Source of the DNA: Bolinopsis microptera
Taxonomy: Eukaryota > Ctenophora > Tentaculata > Lobata > Bolinopsidae
Direction of reading: 5' to 3'
Length of the DNA: 64,000 nt
Assembly: GCF_026151205.1 (NCBI RefSeq)
Contig: NC_087079.1
Coordinates: forward strand, 1,886,028-1,950,027
Shown here: positions 46,601 to 57,365 of the stretch, in pieces
How positions within the stretch are numbered: the first letter of the stretch is position 1
Layout of the letters: every line of letters begins with the position of its first letter
Program-made: the position numbers and the translations under genes
Notes under the pieces: generated by a model
Seen by the model: the letters and a program-made list of their open reading frames with translations, nothing else
What the model was told of the DNA's origin: nothing
The model's database searches: none

Positions 46601-49600
46601 AGGAACGGTACAGAGCATGACGATGTCTGATCCCACCATGACACGTGACCCGTCGTGTGCCAGCACAGAGTTTGAGGGGAGCAGTCAGTTAGTTAACGCT
46701 TTTACCCCCTTCTCTGATGTCAAGATCACCAAGTAAGGATGTTCTTGCTGTTATTATGAAAATATAGTTTATGTTTAGAATGAATAAACTAATAAAAGTA
46801 AACTGAATTATATCTTACCGTAGATAAAATAGTACTTCTTATATTTCATTTTATAAAACGAAACAAAAAACCCCGTACCTGCCAGGAACTCGCCAGAAGA
46901 TAGTGGAGGAAGTGAAGAAGAAGAAGAGGATGACGAGGAGGATGAAGAGGATGTATCTCAGTCCTATCGGGAGGAACTGTTAGGAGTTGGGGACATGTCC
47001 CGACATTCCATCTCTACTCCAGGTAAAGGGTTGGGTGTGTTCGGATCTCCTCAAAGTTTAAACTTTGAATTGAAGGTAGAGATCGGTTTTCAAAGATGTA
47101 AAAACTTGACTTGTAAATTAGTTCAAGGCTGATCAAGTCTATTTCTAACGTCGGTAGGTTAATGTGGATTTGTTAGTATGTACTTTTAAACTATTTGTTA
47201 ACGACGGGGCTGAATTAAACTCACTACAGAACTAGATAGATTGTCTGTCATCTTCTCTGAAGACGATGCTAAACCATCCCAGCAAAGTAGGTTCGCTTGT
47301 TGTCATGGTGACAATGTAGTGTTACTATTTGTTGTTATTTACGACAAGTGAAACAATGTTGTTATTTTTTCTTCAAAATAAGTGAAACATTGCTGTTATA
47401 TCTTCTAATTATGAAGCTGAAAGATTTTGACTCCATTGAGCTGCTTACGTGTTTCGGGTCTAATCTTATTTTTAATATTTTGTGAACACGATAGAATTGC
47501 TTACTGCTTAATTGTGCTCAGTTCGTCTTCCATTGTTTTTCAAAAAGGACGGAATTCAATTATTTTTGTGGTTGTTTAAGGGGGGGGGGGTCAATGGGTA
47601 TTTTTTTGTGAAACTTGATTTCGAGATAGTAGTTGACCAACAAACTAGGACCAGTGACCGAACTTTTGAGGGGGTCCCGGACCCCAACCGCCAAACGGTG
47701 CGCGCAGGGCAGCCACGCCCATATTTGGTCCAAATTAGGCCCAATTTAGCCAAATACCCTGAACATACCCAAAACCCAGGTTTATGGTGCTCTACTTGTA
47801 GCTAGTGGTCTCCTGAACTCGTATATGAAATTTCATCAAGATTGGACAAAAAATGACTGAGTTATGAGCCAAAAACCATATGCCCATATTTGGGCATACG
47901 CACCAAATTTGGTAGATTTCGTCCCATAAATTGGTCAAATATCAATATTTTTGGATGAGACTTACTTTATATGAAAGGTAAGCCTAAACTACATATTCTC
48001 TGTAAGTTATAGCTTTATATCTGTTTAAATGTGGATACTAAGGCGAAAAAACCACAAAAAATGAACTAAATTGCCCATATCTCGGTTCGCGATATTCGCG
48101 GAATTGATCTCACCAAAATTGTAACAACTCAATCAGTTTTCAAAATTTTTGCATGAAATTTTTGAAATCGACTCGAAATCGCATTTCGACCTTATTTTAA
48201 GAACGGATTTTTGATTTAGGCCTCAAAAAAAATTTGGCGGCCAAATTCTGAATTTCTGTAATATAATTTTGGAATTTGGCCGCCAAATTTTTTTTGAGGC
48301 CTAAATCAAAAATCCGTTCTTAAAATAAGGTCGAAATGCGATTTCGAGTCGATTCCAAAAATTTCATGCAAAAATTTTGAAAACTGATTGAGTTGTTACA
48401 ATTTTGGTGAGATCAATTCCGCGAATATCGCAAACCGAGATATGGGCAATTTAGTTCATTTTTTGTGGTTTTTTCGCCTTAGTATCCACATTTAAACAGA
48501 TATAAAGCTATAAATTACAGAGAATATGTAGTTTAGGCTTACCTTTCATATAAAGTAAGTTTCATTCAAAAATATTGATATTTGACCAATTTATGGGACG
48601 AAATCTACCAAATTTGGTGCGTATGCCCAAATATGGGCATATGGTTTTTGGCTCATAACTCAGTCATTTTTTGTCCAATCTTGATGAAATTTCATATACG
48701 AGTTCAGGAGACCACTAGCTACAAGTAGAGCACCATAAACCTGGGTTTGGGGCATGTACAGGGTATTTGGCTAAATTGGGCCTAATTTGGACCAAATATG
48801 GGCGTGGCTGCCCTGCGCGCACCGTTTGGCGGTTGGGGTCCGGGACCCCTTCAAAAGTTCGGTCACTGGTCCTAGTTTGTTGGTCAACTGCTATCTCGAA
48901 ATCAAGTTTCACAAAAAAATACCCATTGGCCCCCCCCCCCTTAATAATGTAAAGTGTTTAGGAAATCGCTACTTTTGCATGAAAAAGTCGCAATTATTTG
49001 CGTGGATGTGGTTTTGTGGGAGATTGTTCTGAAAAACTTTGTTTTGTTTTTGTGGTCTGTCCAACATGTGCCTATTCATTCGTTCTAAAAAACTTGCTTT
49101 AGAGAAATCATTTTTAACATGTTATTATGAGATTAAAATGAAGCAATTTCTCTGAACAGCCGGACAAAAGGAGGAGGTTCGGGGCAAAGTTAAGAAACAG
49201 GCCAAAATAATGCGAAGAAGCAGTGTCATGTCTGCTGTCTCTACTATCTCCGAAGCAAACACCATCACCTCCACTAAGGTAACACCATCACCTCCACACA
49301 CATCACATATCTAACGATCAAATAAATAGTTAATGTGCTGATCCATGATCTCAAAACTTATCTAAAACAGTTATGTATCACGTGACTTACTGTTAACAAG
49401 CTCCCTATCTGTAGAAACAACACATTACAGGGCACGAAAAAGAAGAAGAGGAAAAAGAAGAAGAAGAAGTTGACGAGACAAGAATCAGAGCTAGAGATTT
49501 ACTCCAGGATCCCCTACAAACCCCTTCTGATCGCACCCCGCATGGTTCCTACTACGCGGGGCCTAAAAACATGGGCTTACTTTAACGAACCTAAATCCTG

Positions 49601-52600
49601 CTATCTGGTTAGATCTTAGATATTATATCATTGATAAAGACAATTCCGTTTATTGTGAATTTTGTTTATTGACCATCTGGAAATATGCGGTCATCGTGGC
49701 CTTCAGTTCTTATTTCACCTATTTAGCTGTATACTTGTATAGTACATTTCTGAAATTATCATTGATTGATTGAGGAGCACTACCCGAAGGCATTACTCGG
49801 CACTAACGCCTTAAAATCTTTAATTACAATCAAATATAAATATATGCACACAATGTCATTCATCCATTAAGAATACAAATCCCATAATACAGTGACTACA
49901 GTGATTATGTCAAGCATTAATTGTCAGCGGTCCTCCTCTGTCAACTTTTAATAATACTTTAACTCTTGTATTATTATTTCATCTCTCAGTATTCTCTCTG
50001 TATTTTAACCTCTCCAAGTTACCTGTATTCCTCAACCTGTCAGATTGACAATATGGCAGACATATCCTCCTCTGGGAAGCGAGTAACGTTTGGATCAGAC
50101 GAGTTCATGAACTCTGCCCCCTCTACAAAGAGTCTGTTAACTGACTCCTGTAGAGCTAACAACTCTAGCAACTCATCACTAGGTGGGACCTCAAGACTCT
50201 CTATTTTACAATCTATAATCTCACACAGATAGCTAATTTTATTTTGATTGCTTTTTTTCTTTTGTTTTTGATACTTTTTAAGATTCGAACACGGAAATTT
50301 TGTAACCGACAAGTGAAAGTGTTGACATTGTTGAGATAAATTACGTTTTCAGACCGTTCTGCAAGTGTACACAGTATAGAATCCAATCAATCACAGATGC
50401 TTGGGTAAGTTAATAAGATAAATTATCATTTATTAAACTTTAACGATTGAACAAATCAGTCAAAAGAAACACTTTATTCTAGAAGTCGCTTTCAGTACCA
50501 TGCAGAATTATTTTCACTCATGTTCCGTTGTTCGTTCGAAAAACCCAAAAGGTACAAAAATTTAATTGCTATTCACTATTTTTATATTAATGGTAAAAAG
50601 TAGATGATATCAATCGATTCCGTTGGGCCACTTGTGATGTTGAGGATATTCCGTTAAATATCATCGCATTTGAATGAATCAACCGAATAAGAATGAATTT
50701 CATTTTCCCAAAAAAATGATAAACATTGATTTGGGACACGGCTCGTCGCTCCCTAAAAGAGGGCATCCTTCTGATTTTGTTCCACTCTGTGAATCATCTC
50801 CAGGCTCTTGAGGGTCTGACTCATCTTCTTTGGGCTTTTTATCGGGTTCATCTCCTTTCTTTCCACAAGAAAAGTCACATTTCTTGGCCGTCTTCTCCAA
50901 TTTCTTGCAAACCTTCATGGCTTTCTTCTTCAACCTTCCTTTTCCGGCAGCACAACCAAGCTTTGACTTGAAACCACTACTGATACATTTCTTAAACTTC
51001 TTAACAGTCTTCTGACACTTCTTATTGACCTTACACTCTATCAAAACAACAGCTGCTGAAATGAAAACCAGTACCCAAAACGATCCCGGCATTTGGGTGT
51101 CTGAGTCACTAAAAGTAGAAAACTGACTTCAACGAATTGAATTTACAATGAAGATATCATTAAATGTGTGTAACTCTTCATTCTTACTTTTTAAGTGAGA
51201 ACAGACCACCCCGCATGAGAATTTGCTAATTGCTATTTATTGACGTCGCCAATTATCATTGAAACTTACTTAGTTAATATAACTTTGACAATAGTTGTCA
51301 ACAGCCGACGAAATATGGTCCAGAATGCAGATGTACATATTATGTTATAGAGCTAGAAAAAGTCTAATTTAGATTTTAGAGGTGCTGCTAACCTAACTAA
51401 TCCTAACCAAACACATCCTTCAGAGCCAGTATGAGCAGTTACTCACAGTTCAGTACACCCCCTTCCTCTCCATTCGCCTTCGACTCTCAACACTCGGCAT
51501 CGCCTCACACTGGACCTCGAGATATTACCTCTACTTCCTTCTCTGTTGCTCAGGGACTCTGGAGGAAGTCTAGCAAGTGAGTCAGTTTACTGGAAAACTG
51601 CCAAACAGTTCATCATTCATTACCCGAAAGAAAAAATAATATTGATCACGATAGATGTTGACATTAACAGATTTTAAGTCCAACTCCAAGTCGTTGTATA
51701 CCTATAATTATACCCTTGAAATCCTCTCCTCAGTTTAAAAAAGAGGCCCTCCTCCCTGCCAGCCCCAAAACAGCACACCTGGACATCAGAAGAGCTACAA
51801 AAGTTCATATTCCGACCCTCAGACCTTATGATACCTCCCAAGGTGCTGATATCGTACCTGAAGCTGGACAATGAAGCGTTCCAGGCCAACTTGATACTGA
51901 AACTTGTTAACACTTTAGAGGTTGGTGTTTTTGAACAGGATTTAACAGATCTTTTGTCAGTTTTATTTTTGATTTCATGTTTATTGGACTTGTGAAAATG
52001 AACTCGTATCTAGCTATTGTACAAATAGTCTCGGAGGGCACTGGGCAGAATTTTAACTTAAAAAACCCTCAGTTGAATGGGCTGGCGGAGTGTGTTTGTG
52101 ATTTAACTACGAAAGAAGAATATGACTTCGAGGAACTCGGTTACTATGACTGGTTGAATGAAAAAGTCAGTTCTTTTCACCGCCACATTTTTGAACAGAG
52201 CGCTTGAATAAACTTTTTAAAATTAAATAAATACTTTTACAATACGGGACTCCAAGTTCTTGCCCCACATTGTATTGGTTAAACACTCGCATATTTCACC
52301 TATTATAACCAGCTACACAGGTAGAAGAGTGTGAGTATATCCTGGTGATGATGTCTAAACACTATGTTAACTCCCTGTCCATCCTAACTAAACTGGACGG
52401 TATAACTCCGCCTCACTCAGCCTCTCACAGGGGCTCCCCTTACATCACTGCAGCTGATATCACCAGATGGGGACTTAGTCCCAGCGAGGTAGGGTACTTT
52501 GTCAAACTTAATCACATTATCAACGAGAGAGGTTTTATCATAGAACGGAAGTTCGTAGTGATCCGTCAATATTTCTATATAAAAGACAGTATTCTTATTG

Positions 52601-53148
52601 GTAAACTTAGAAAGACGTTTTGCTTGCAAGAGGACTGTGTGATATCCCTGCATCTACCCAAGTTAAGATTACTTAAGTAGCACTCCCCAGGTTCAGCGGA
52701 GGTTTATCCCAGTGCTGAATGATGACATGGAGCAGATACAGACCCCTTCCTGGCTCCAACAATTACCCTACTTCGTACCTAGCGAGATATGTGAGCTCGG
52801 TTATCACGTGAGTCTTAGAACTCTTGCGTTTCTTCTGACTTCTGGGCTTGCTTCTCTGAAATAGTCTCGATCAAGCACCTTTCTTTTTATAGGTAGCTTC
52901 CAGAATTTGTTCTTCGCATCTTTGTCACAGTTATTGTGTGATGTGTCCCTTTTTTGTAATGAAGTATAAGCCAAAAAGGAGGAAGGAAACTAAAAGAGAA
53001 AATATCCCAGCTGATAAGTAGAGACTGCAGAGAGTCAGTGATGATCCCCAACATATTCGAGACTAGTCAGAGTAGTGGGCTGAACACAGAGACAGCTGAC
53101 GAGAGCAGGGCTGACCAGCTCGTCTTATCTATGTCTGATATCGGTTAG
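37620..53148 (+). CDS. LRR protein with acidic/basic linker and C-terminal SEFIR/TIR-like domain
   Basis: Exons with compatible phases: 37620-37680, 38043-38190, 38391-38568, 38724-38815, 38992-39085, 39632-39838, 40005-40304, 42446-42607, 43268-43382, 46603-46732, 46886-47022, 47230-47286, 49160-49278, 49431-49607, 50044-50182, 50353-50404, 51424-51576, 51734-51920/51924, about 52029-52165, 52321-52488, 52691-52807, about 52970-53148. The total is roughly 1,035 residues. About five leucine-rich repeats come first (LELLDLSYNRFSEFPEEI, LKELDLSHNNISSIPIDI, LNLSNNRIKRLP). A long linker has Lys-rich (KKKKRKKKKKK), acidic (EEEEEDDEEDEED) and Ser-rich stretches. The C-terminus has a SEFIR/TIR fold pattern: PKVLISYLKLDNEAF, LGYYDWLNEKVEECEYILV with MMSKHYV, then VQRRFIPVLNDD. 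No signal peptide or membrane segment is visible, so it is probably cytoplasmic. The junctions before 52029 and 52970 are uncertain. Confidence 0.65.
37900..38058. repeat. 79-bp tandem duplication containing a splice acceptor
   Basis: Positions 37900-37978 are repeated at 37979-38058 with one extra C. Each copy contains CCCCTGCAG/AGGTAGTAAC, so the acceptor of exon 2 of the LRR gene is doubled. Use of the upstream copy would reach a stop in the second copy, so only the downstream acceptor (38042) fits the model. Confidence 0.95.
39098..39312. repeat. ACATTGT microsatellite in an LRR-gene intron
   Basis: Some thirty copies of the heptamer ACATTGT with minor variants (ACATTTT, GCACATT). It lies just after the donor at 39086. 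Confidence 0.95.
40269..42345. repeat. Satellite replicating an exon end plus intron of the LRR gene
   Basis: About 27 units. Each contains AGTCGAGCTACTCTGGTCGA, the donor context GGTCGAG/GTATGG, and CTCACTATCAGCACTTTCTA. The founder is the genuine end of the exon closing at 40304. Six units carry an intact phase-0 36-nt exon bounded by CCTTTAG and GTATGG, at 40502-40537, 40590-40625, 40674-40709, 40758-40793, 40842-40877 and 41067-41102. Each encodes ELDDSSRATLVE. The remaining units, mostly a 75-bp subtype, lack the acceptor and exon start. Confidence 0.9.
42750..43207. mobile_element. hAT-type non-autonomous element with 8-bp target duplication
   Basis: The terminal inverted repeat CAAGGTTGTTAAATACGT (from 42751) matches ACGTATTTAACAACCTTG (to 43207). 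CACACCTG flanks both ends (42742-42749 and 43208-43215). The interior is rich in AATACG motifs in both orientations. An 8-bp duplication with these termini fits the hAT superfamily. It lies in an intron of the LRR gene. Confidence 0.85.
43884..44862. repeat. 33-bp satellite with 66-bp alternating higher-order structure
   Basis: About 29 units of 33 bp alternate between two types: GTTGAATTACGCTATCATGA followed by ATTGTGTCGTGCC, and GTGTAATCACGCTGTCATGA followed by ATTGTGTTGTCCC. The period keeps long frames open on both strands (43894-44772 plus, 43861-44745 minus). I reject these as coding, since the array is inside an intron of the LRR gene. Confidence 0.95.
45048..45758 (-). CDS. Coiled-coil protein nested antisense in an LRR-gene intron
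   Basis: An intronless 236-codon frame, MSSELDQLKATHEELRLQKR to the C-terminus AVLEKMIKA. It is almost entirely heptad-repeat coiled coil, rich in Glu, Lys, Gln and Leu, with a Cys-containing break (KKCDPVEVHRLQIEELK). I recognise no family. The composition is that of structural or axonemal coiled-coil proteins. On the minus strand an acceptor (TTTATAG) lies about 23 bases before the ATG. It lies wholly in the intron 43383-46602, antisense to the host gene. It could be an old retrocopy or a trans-spliced monoexonic gene. Confidence 0.7.
   Translation of the reverse strand: MSSELDQLKATHEELRLQKRAIDRETEDTRTKTIEDKRAAEAEIEKLQLDVDSLKEETAALVEKNKGLESKVSSLKEEHVQKKKTQEEDYDTQRRHKQKLQFQESKLCTKKVNIEKKCDPVEVHRLQIEELKNEVEHNKNEREEVKKIYETEMNKVDNILAKLKFQVTTWEKKVQTAREQLLKLNANCINVREATRKELYDKDLLLQRLILDTKRCNKSIPELESSTAVLEKMIKA
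46420..46447. repeat. G-run with two telomere-like TTAGGG units
   Basis: A G-rich tract followed by GGTTAGGGTTAGG. Two units only, inside an intron of the LRR gene, so not a telomere. Confidence 0.7.
47580..48940. mobile_element. 1.36-kb long-inverted-repeat element at a TTAA site
   Basis: Two arms of about 670 bp are near-perfect reverse complements around a centre at about 48250-48270 (GGCGGCCAAATTC … GAATTTGGCCGCC). The outer ends are runs of G (left) and C (right). TTAA lies immediately outside both ends (47576-47579 and 48941-48944), the target signature of piggyBac-type transposition. The facing open frames 47512-47805 (+) and 48715-48912 (-) are the two arms read in opposite directions, not genes. 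It occupies the LRR-gene intron 47287-49159. Confidence 0.85.
50700..51092 (-). CDS. Secreted cationic Cys-rich protein nested antisense in an LRR-gene intron
   Basis: A 130-codon intronless frame. The signal peptide is MPGSFWVLVFISAAVVLIEC-like. A very Lys-rich module with six or seven Cys follows (KKCQKTVKKFKKC, GFKSKLGCAAGKGRLKKK, KVCKKLEKTAKKCDFSC). The tail is acidic and disordered (KKPKEDESDPQEPGDDSQSG) with two more Cys. The Cys-rich module is clearly shared with the N-terminus of the TSP1 protein at 60063-60920. Function is unknown; a host-defence or matrix role is only a guess from charge and secretion. The gene lies in the intron 50405-51423 of the LRR gene. A good acceptor (TTCTACTTTTAG) lies about 16 bases before the ATG. 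Confidence 0.7.
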   Translation of the reverse strand: MPGSFWVLVFISAAVVLIECKVNKKCQKTVKKFKKCISSGFKSKLGCAAGKGRLKKKAMKVCKKLEKTAKKCDFSCGKKGDEPDKKPKEDESDPQEPGDDSQSGTKSEGCPLLGSDEPCPKSMFIIFLGK

Positions 53149-54036
53149 TTAGTTTGTTTCCTGTTCAGATATTGTTATATTATGTGCTTGTTTGTTTTGT
53201 ACTTGGTCCTGTCTTGTCCTGTGACTTGTCCTGCCTTGTCCCTTCCTGATATGAACTGGTTTGTTCTGTCATCTTTTATGAGTTATGTTTGGTTATTATT
53301 TAATTATGATAATAAACAAGTTGTTATTGAATATTTGATAAAATTACAATAGTTTTTTGATCGGTTTAACTTTAAGCTTTAAATATCTCTCCCCCCCCAT
53401 TAAGTTTTGTGTACAAAAGTTTACTAAGTTTGGTCGCGCGGATGCTAGGAAATACTCTTCAAGATAGAACTATAACTCAGGCTATAGAAATCTCTACACA
53501 ACTATACAAGTACTCAAGTATAAAAACCATCGCTTATTGAATAGAAGGTAAATTTATTGACATCTTGGTTATTGTTGAATTGTTGTTTGAACTCATTTGC
53601 TAGATTAACATCGTAACTTCAATGAATTCTTCTCCACGAGATACAATGTACGGCAGATATATCCTCGACCATATTATTTGCTTGTCTGCAAACACATGAT
53701 TACAAAAGCTCTTGTATTATTTTCCCAGTAGTCTATTATATTAATTAATTAACCTCAATTTAACCAGGAAATACCTAGTATGTTGCGGTCTCATTTTTTG
53801 TGTATTGATCGTTTCTTCTCTCCTTTGATGTACTTAATGTTCTTAGTTTTTTCTGATTTTCATCTTTTGTTGCTCTTTATATTTGGTCTATTGAGTCGGA
53901 AAGACCATTTCTATATCAAAATTTCACTTAATTTCATTTGATTCAAGCTTAACTCTCACCAACCATCAATCTCATTCGATTTTAACAACCAAAACTCTTG
54001 TTAGGTTAAGTTTTCAACGAACATCAGACAATAGAC
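53149..54036. other. Intergenic, nothing recognised
   Basis: Sequence between the LRR-gene stop and the next start. It contains repeated CTTGTCCTG-type motifs at about 53210-53245 and a C run near 53390. It probably includes the LRR-gene 3' untranslated region and the 5' leader of the next gene. Confidence 0.4.
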
Positions 54037-57000
54037 ATGTTGTCTGGGAGAGAAAATCATGGAAGTGAACTTAAAAGAAGTGGTGTTGAAGGAAAGGAGC
54101 AGAGGGATGCCAGAGAGTCCCTCCATCAAACAACTAACAGAAACTACAAACACCAAGTTCAACATCAACAGCATCATCTACAAAATTATCAACAAAAACA
54201 CCAAGTTCAACATCAACAAAATCATCTCCTGCATCCCTTATACCATCAGCAGATTCCACCTCATCCGTTAGAAATGAATGCTGTCTACCCAATGACTTCT
54301 ACTCAATTCAGTGCGATGAGAACTCAAGTCCGGTCCCAGTACCCCGCTAAAAATACATACATACAGACACAACACTTACACCCACCTTACCAGGGAAGGG
54401 GCAGCATGCAGACATATCATAATGCTGATCATATAACTTCTGCTCAACCTCCCCCTCATAAGCAATATAATGCCACCTCCTATTCCAAATCTCTAGTTCA
54501 ACATCCTCAACACTCAGTCCGACACTCCGGGTTACCTCCTCCAGAATTCCAACCTCCTCTCATCACCATGGACCAGCTTCCAATTCATCAATAAACAAGA
54601 GCAGATTCAGGAGTACCATACTTACTCCACAACCCCAAACCAGTCCGATGTTGCATCCCCTCAACAGAGCCAATACGCGCCCCTAATGACAGACAGCACC
54701 GCTTTGCATCAATGCACCTCGCACCAGTTCCCTCGCAAGCCACACGGGTAGGTGCTACGACGAATTCTTCTGTAGACCATCAGAGGAATACAAACTTGCA
54801 CAAATCTCAGTTTCCTGTTCAACTAGCAGGATCAAATTACTATTCAGTGCCTGCAACCTATAACTCTGAGTGTCCGAAATCTGTACCACCTCATTACCAC
54901 ACAGTTGCACCAATGTCTCATTCTGTGGCAATCAACCCCAACCCATACATAGCATCAGTGGCAATCAACCATCCATATCCAGCTAACTCTTATCCAGCAT
55001 CTGTGACCTCCCAACACCGACCTGTACAACCTCATTCCCACTCAGTCCCTACAAATCACTACAGAGCACCCTCAAACAGTCAATCAGCTCAGCAAAACTT
55101 CAACGTAACACAACCTGCTCCAATGCCGAGTGTTCAAGTGCCTGTTTCTGACACGATTGCCTCCAGTTCCTATCTGCCCCCTTACTACCATGGTGCTATA
55201 GCAACTCACTTCAACTATAGAGATAACACCAAGAGCATCTCGGCCACACATCAACCTCTACCTCCTACAACCTCCAACATCCCTATCCAGAGATTAGAAT
55301 CTTCTGTAGTGGGACAGGTTTCTAACAGTGTGAAAAGCTTTGAGGCAGATATTGTAAACACTGAAGTTTCAACCACGGAGTTTAACTCTTCTAACACTCT
55401 GAATATAGGCTACTCCGAGTCTGATCCAACATCTTCGTCTCAAGAAGATCTGAGTGATTGTGATTCCTACACTATTGAGTCAGTGGGGAACACAGCTGGT
55501 GAACTGTCGGAGATAATCCCTGATCGATCCTATCAGGTCCTACGTGGTGTTTCTAGGGTCCGGGTTCTTGGAAAGGACATCAAGTGTACACAGCAACGTT
55601 CTAACAAAAAACTGATTTACCAAGTCACTCACCAAGGTAGTGAATTCTATGTTCATGCTGATGAAGTTAAGCTGATTCGGCATTTGAATCGGAAAGAAAA
55701 TGCGACAAAAAATCAGATTCCTGTAGGAGTTGGAGGAGATCTCTTTCCAAAAGATGTTTCTACCCCAAAATCCACTGGGAATAGGTCCCAAAATGATGTG
55801 AACCACTCAGTACCGGAGGGAGATCCAAAATCTGTCCATGTCCTGCTACCCAGAGATGAAGATCCGGGTGCCAAATTTTGGGCAGAAGTTCCAGAGAGCT
55901 CCGTTTCTAAGTCAGATATCGGAGAATTGTTTGATGTTGAATACGAAGGAAATGTCTTCCAAGTTACAAAAGCGAACATTGCTCAGATTGAAATTGAACA
56001 TGACGTCAAATCCACTGTAAATTCAGTCACAGAGACAGTTGAATTGAGAAGGTTTGCCAGAGTGTACGTTGGTGGAGAGTGGCAAGTGTTTCCTATTGAC
56101 AAAGTCAAGGAGAGCATCCGTAAACCTGGAACTTACGTTGTGAAGATGACGGAGAAAAACGTCCGAGTCAGAAGAGACCTGGTCGAGTTTTTCGAGAAAG
56201 AAGCTGCCGATGAATCTGTTGATTGTTCTCTCCAACAGAATATGAAAACGATGTCCGATGCTACAGTATCTGCAACTAGTACAAAACTAGATGTCCTACA
56301 ATACAGTGTCTTTATCGAAGGGAAATTCGTTTTACTAAACGGTAAACATGTCCGTCCCATCCACACCAAGCCAGGTTACTACAAAGTCCTCCACCTCTCC
56401 CGGAAGTATGTGGTCCACATGAACCTAGTCCTGCCAGTGGTGTGGGACCCTCAGAGAGGAGAGGAGGTGGTCATTGCTCCTACTCATTTCCGGGTCCTCT
56501 CTGAAGAGGGCGAGTACATCCTCCCTGCTGAGATGGTTCGACCTGATCCTGGGGTTCTCAACGTCTTTATTGTTAGGTCTGGCCTGAACCAGTCTGTGAG
56601 GGTAAAGTCAGGTCTGATGTTCCCGATGTGGCTGAACAGTGATACTATATGTGTAACTGACTCTACTGAGATGGATGAGCTTACACTTAATGAGACTGAG
56701 CAGCAGATGAAACCTGATTTGAACAAAACTCCACCTTCAAAGAAGGCTGTGCTCCCGCATAAATCAACACCACTAAACCTCTAGCTAGATCAGCTTCATT
56801 CCGAACACCAGAGGACTACAACTACAAGGTGTTTAAAGACGGGAAGTATTTCTTCCTGGACAACAGTAAAGTAGAGGAGATAACCTTGCTCACAGGATTC
56901 TACAAGGTTTGTATAGCCGGAGAGTGGAGCTACCACCCTGCTTACTGTATCTCCAGAGTCCGGAGACCAACCCTCCGGAGGACCCTGTCTCTGGAGAGAC

Positions 57001-57365
57001 TCACTAACACCTCCTGGGAGGAAAGCTTGAGGAGGCACTCCAGGGTTCAGGAGATAAAGGGAGCTAGACCCAGGTGGAGACATAGTTTCGCTGGTGAGTC
57101 GGTAACTACTAGGGGTGGAAAGTTGAACAAGATACGGGAGAGTCGGCTTCAGAGATTTGAGGCAAATACCGAGCAGAAATCTGTAGTTTCAGAACATAAA
57201 TCTGTGGATTCAGAACTGTTGAGCGGCGGAACTGTAGCTTGTGACAGTAAGCAAAATATTGATTCTAGTTCGGCTGGAAATACGGAGAAAATTACTGCGA
57301 GATCCAAGACTTCTTCTGGCTTGACGATCTCAGATTTATCAAGCGTTTCTTTGACCAGCAGATAA
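54037..57365 (+). CDS. Gln/His/Pro-rich protein with six beta-rich modules of unknown family
   Basis: A nearly continuous coding stretch of about 1,100 codons with no visible introns. The first 500 residues are low-complexity, rich in Gln, His, Pro, Ser and Tyr (HQVQHQQHHLQNYQQKHQVQ). From about 55520 to 56950 six modules of 45-55 residues recur with the pattern: aromatic-x-Val-x-x-x-Gly-Lys/Glu, a hydrophobic strand, Val about 10 residues later, Gly-x-Tyr-x-Val, then a Val-rich strand. Examples are YSVFIEGKFVLLNGKHVRPI with GYYKV, and YKVFKDGKYFFLDNSKVEEI with FYKV. The C-terminus is basic then Ser-rich. The frame shifts near 54580 and back near 54705, and shifts again within 56762-56784. 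These could be small sequence errors, tiny introns or real lesions. I recognise no known domain. Confidence 0.6.

Noticed and set aside
47512..48952. Facing frames with similar proteins (DRTFEGVPDPNRQ) on opposite strands
   Set aside because: They are the two arms of the TTAA-flanked inverted-repeat element; no transposase features.
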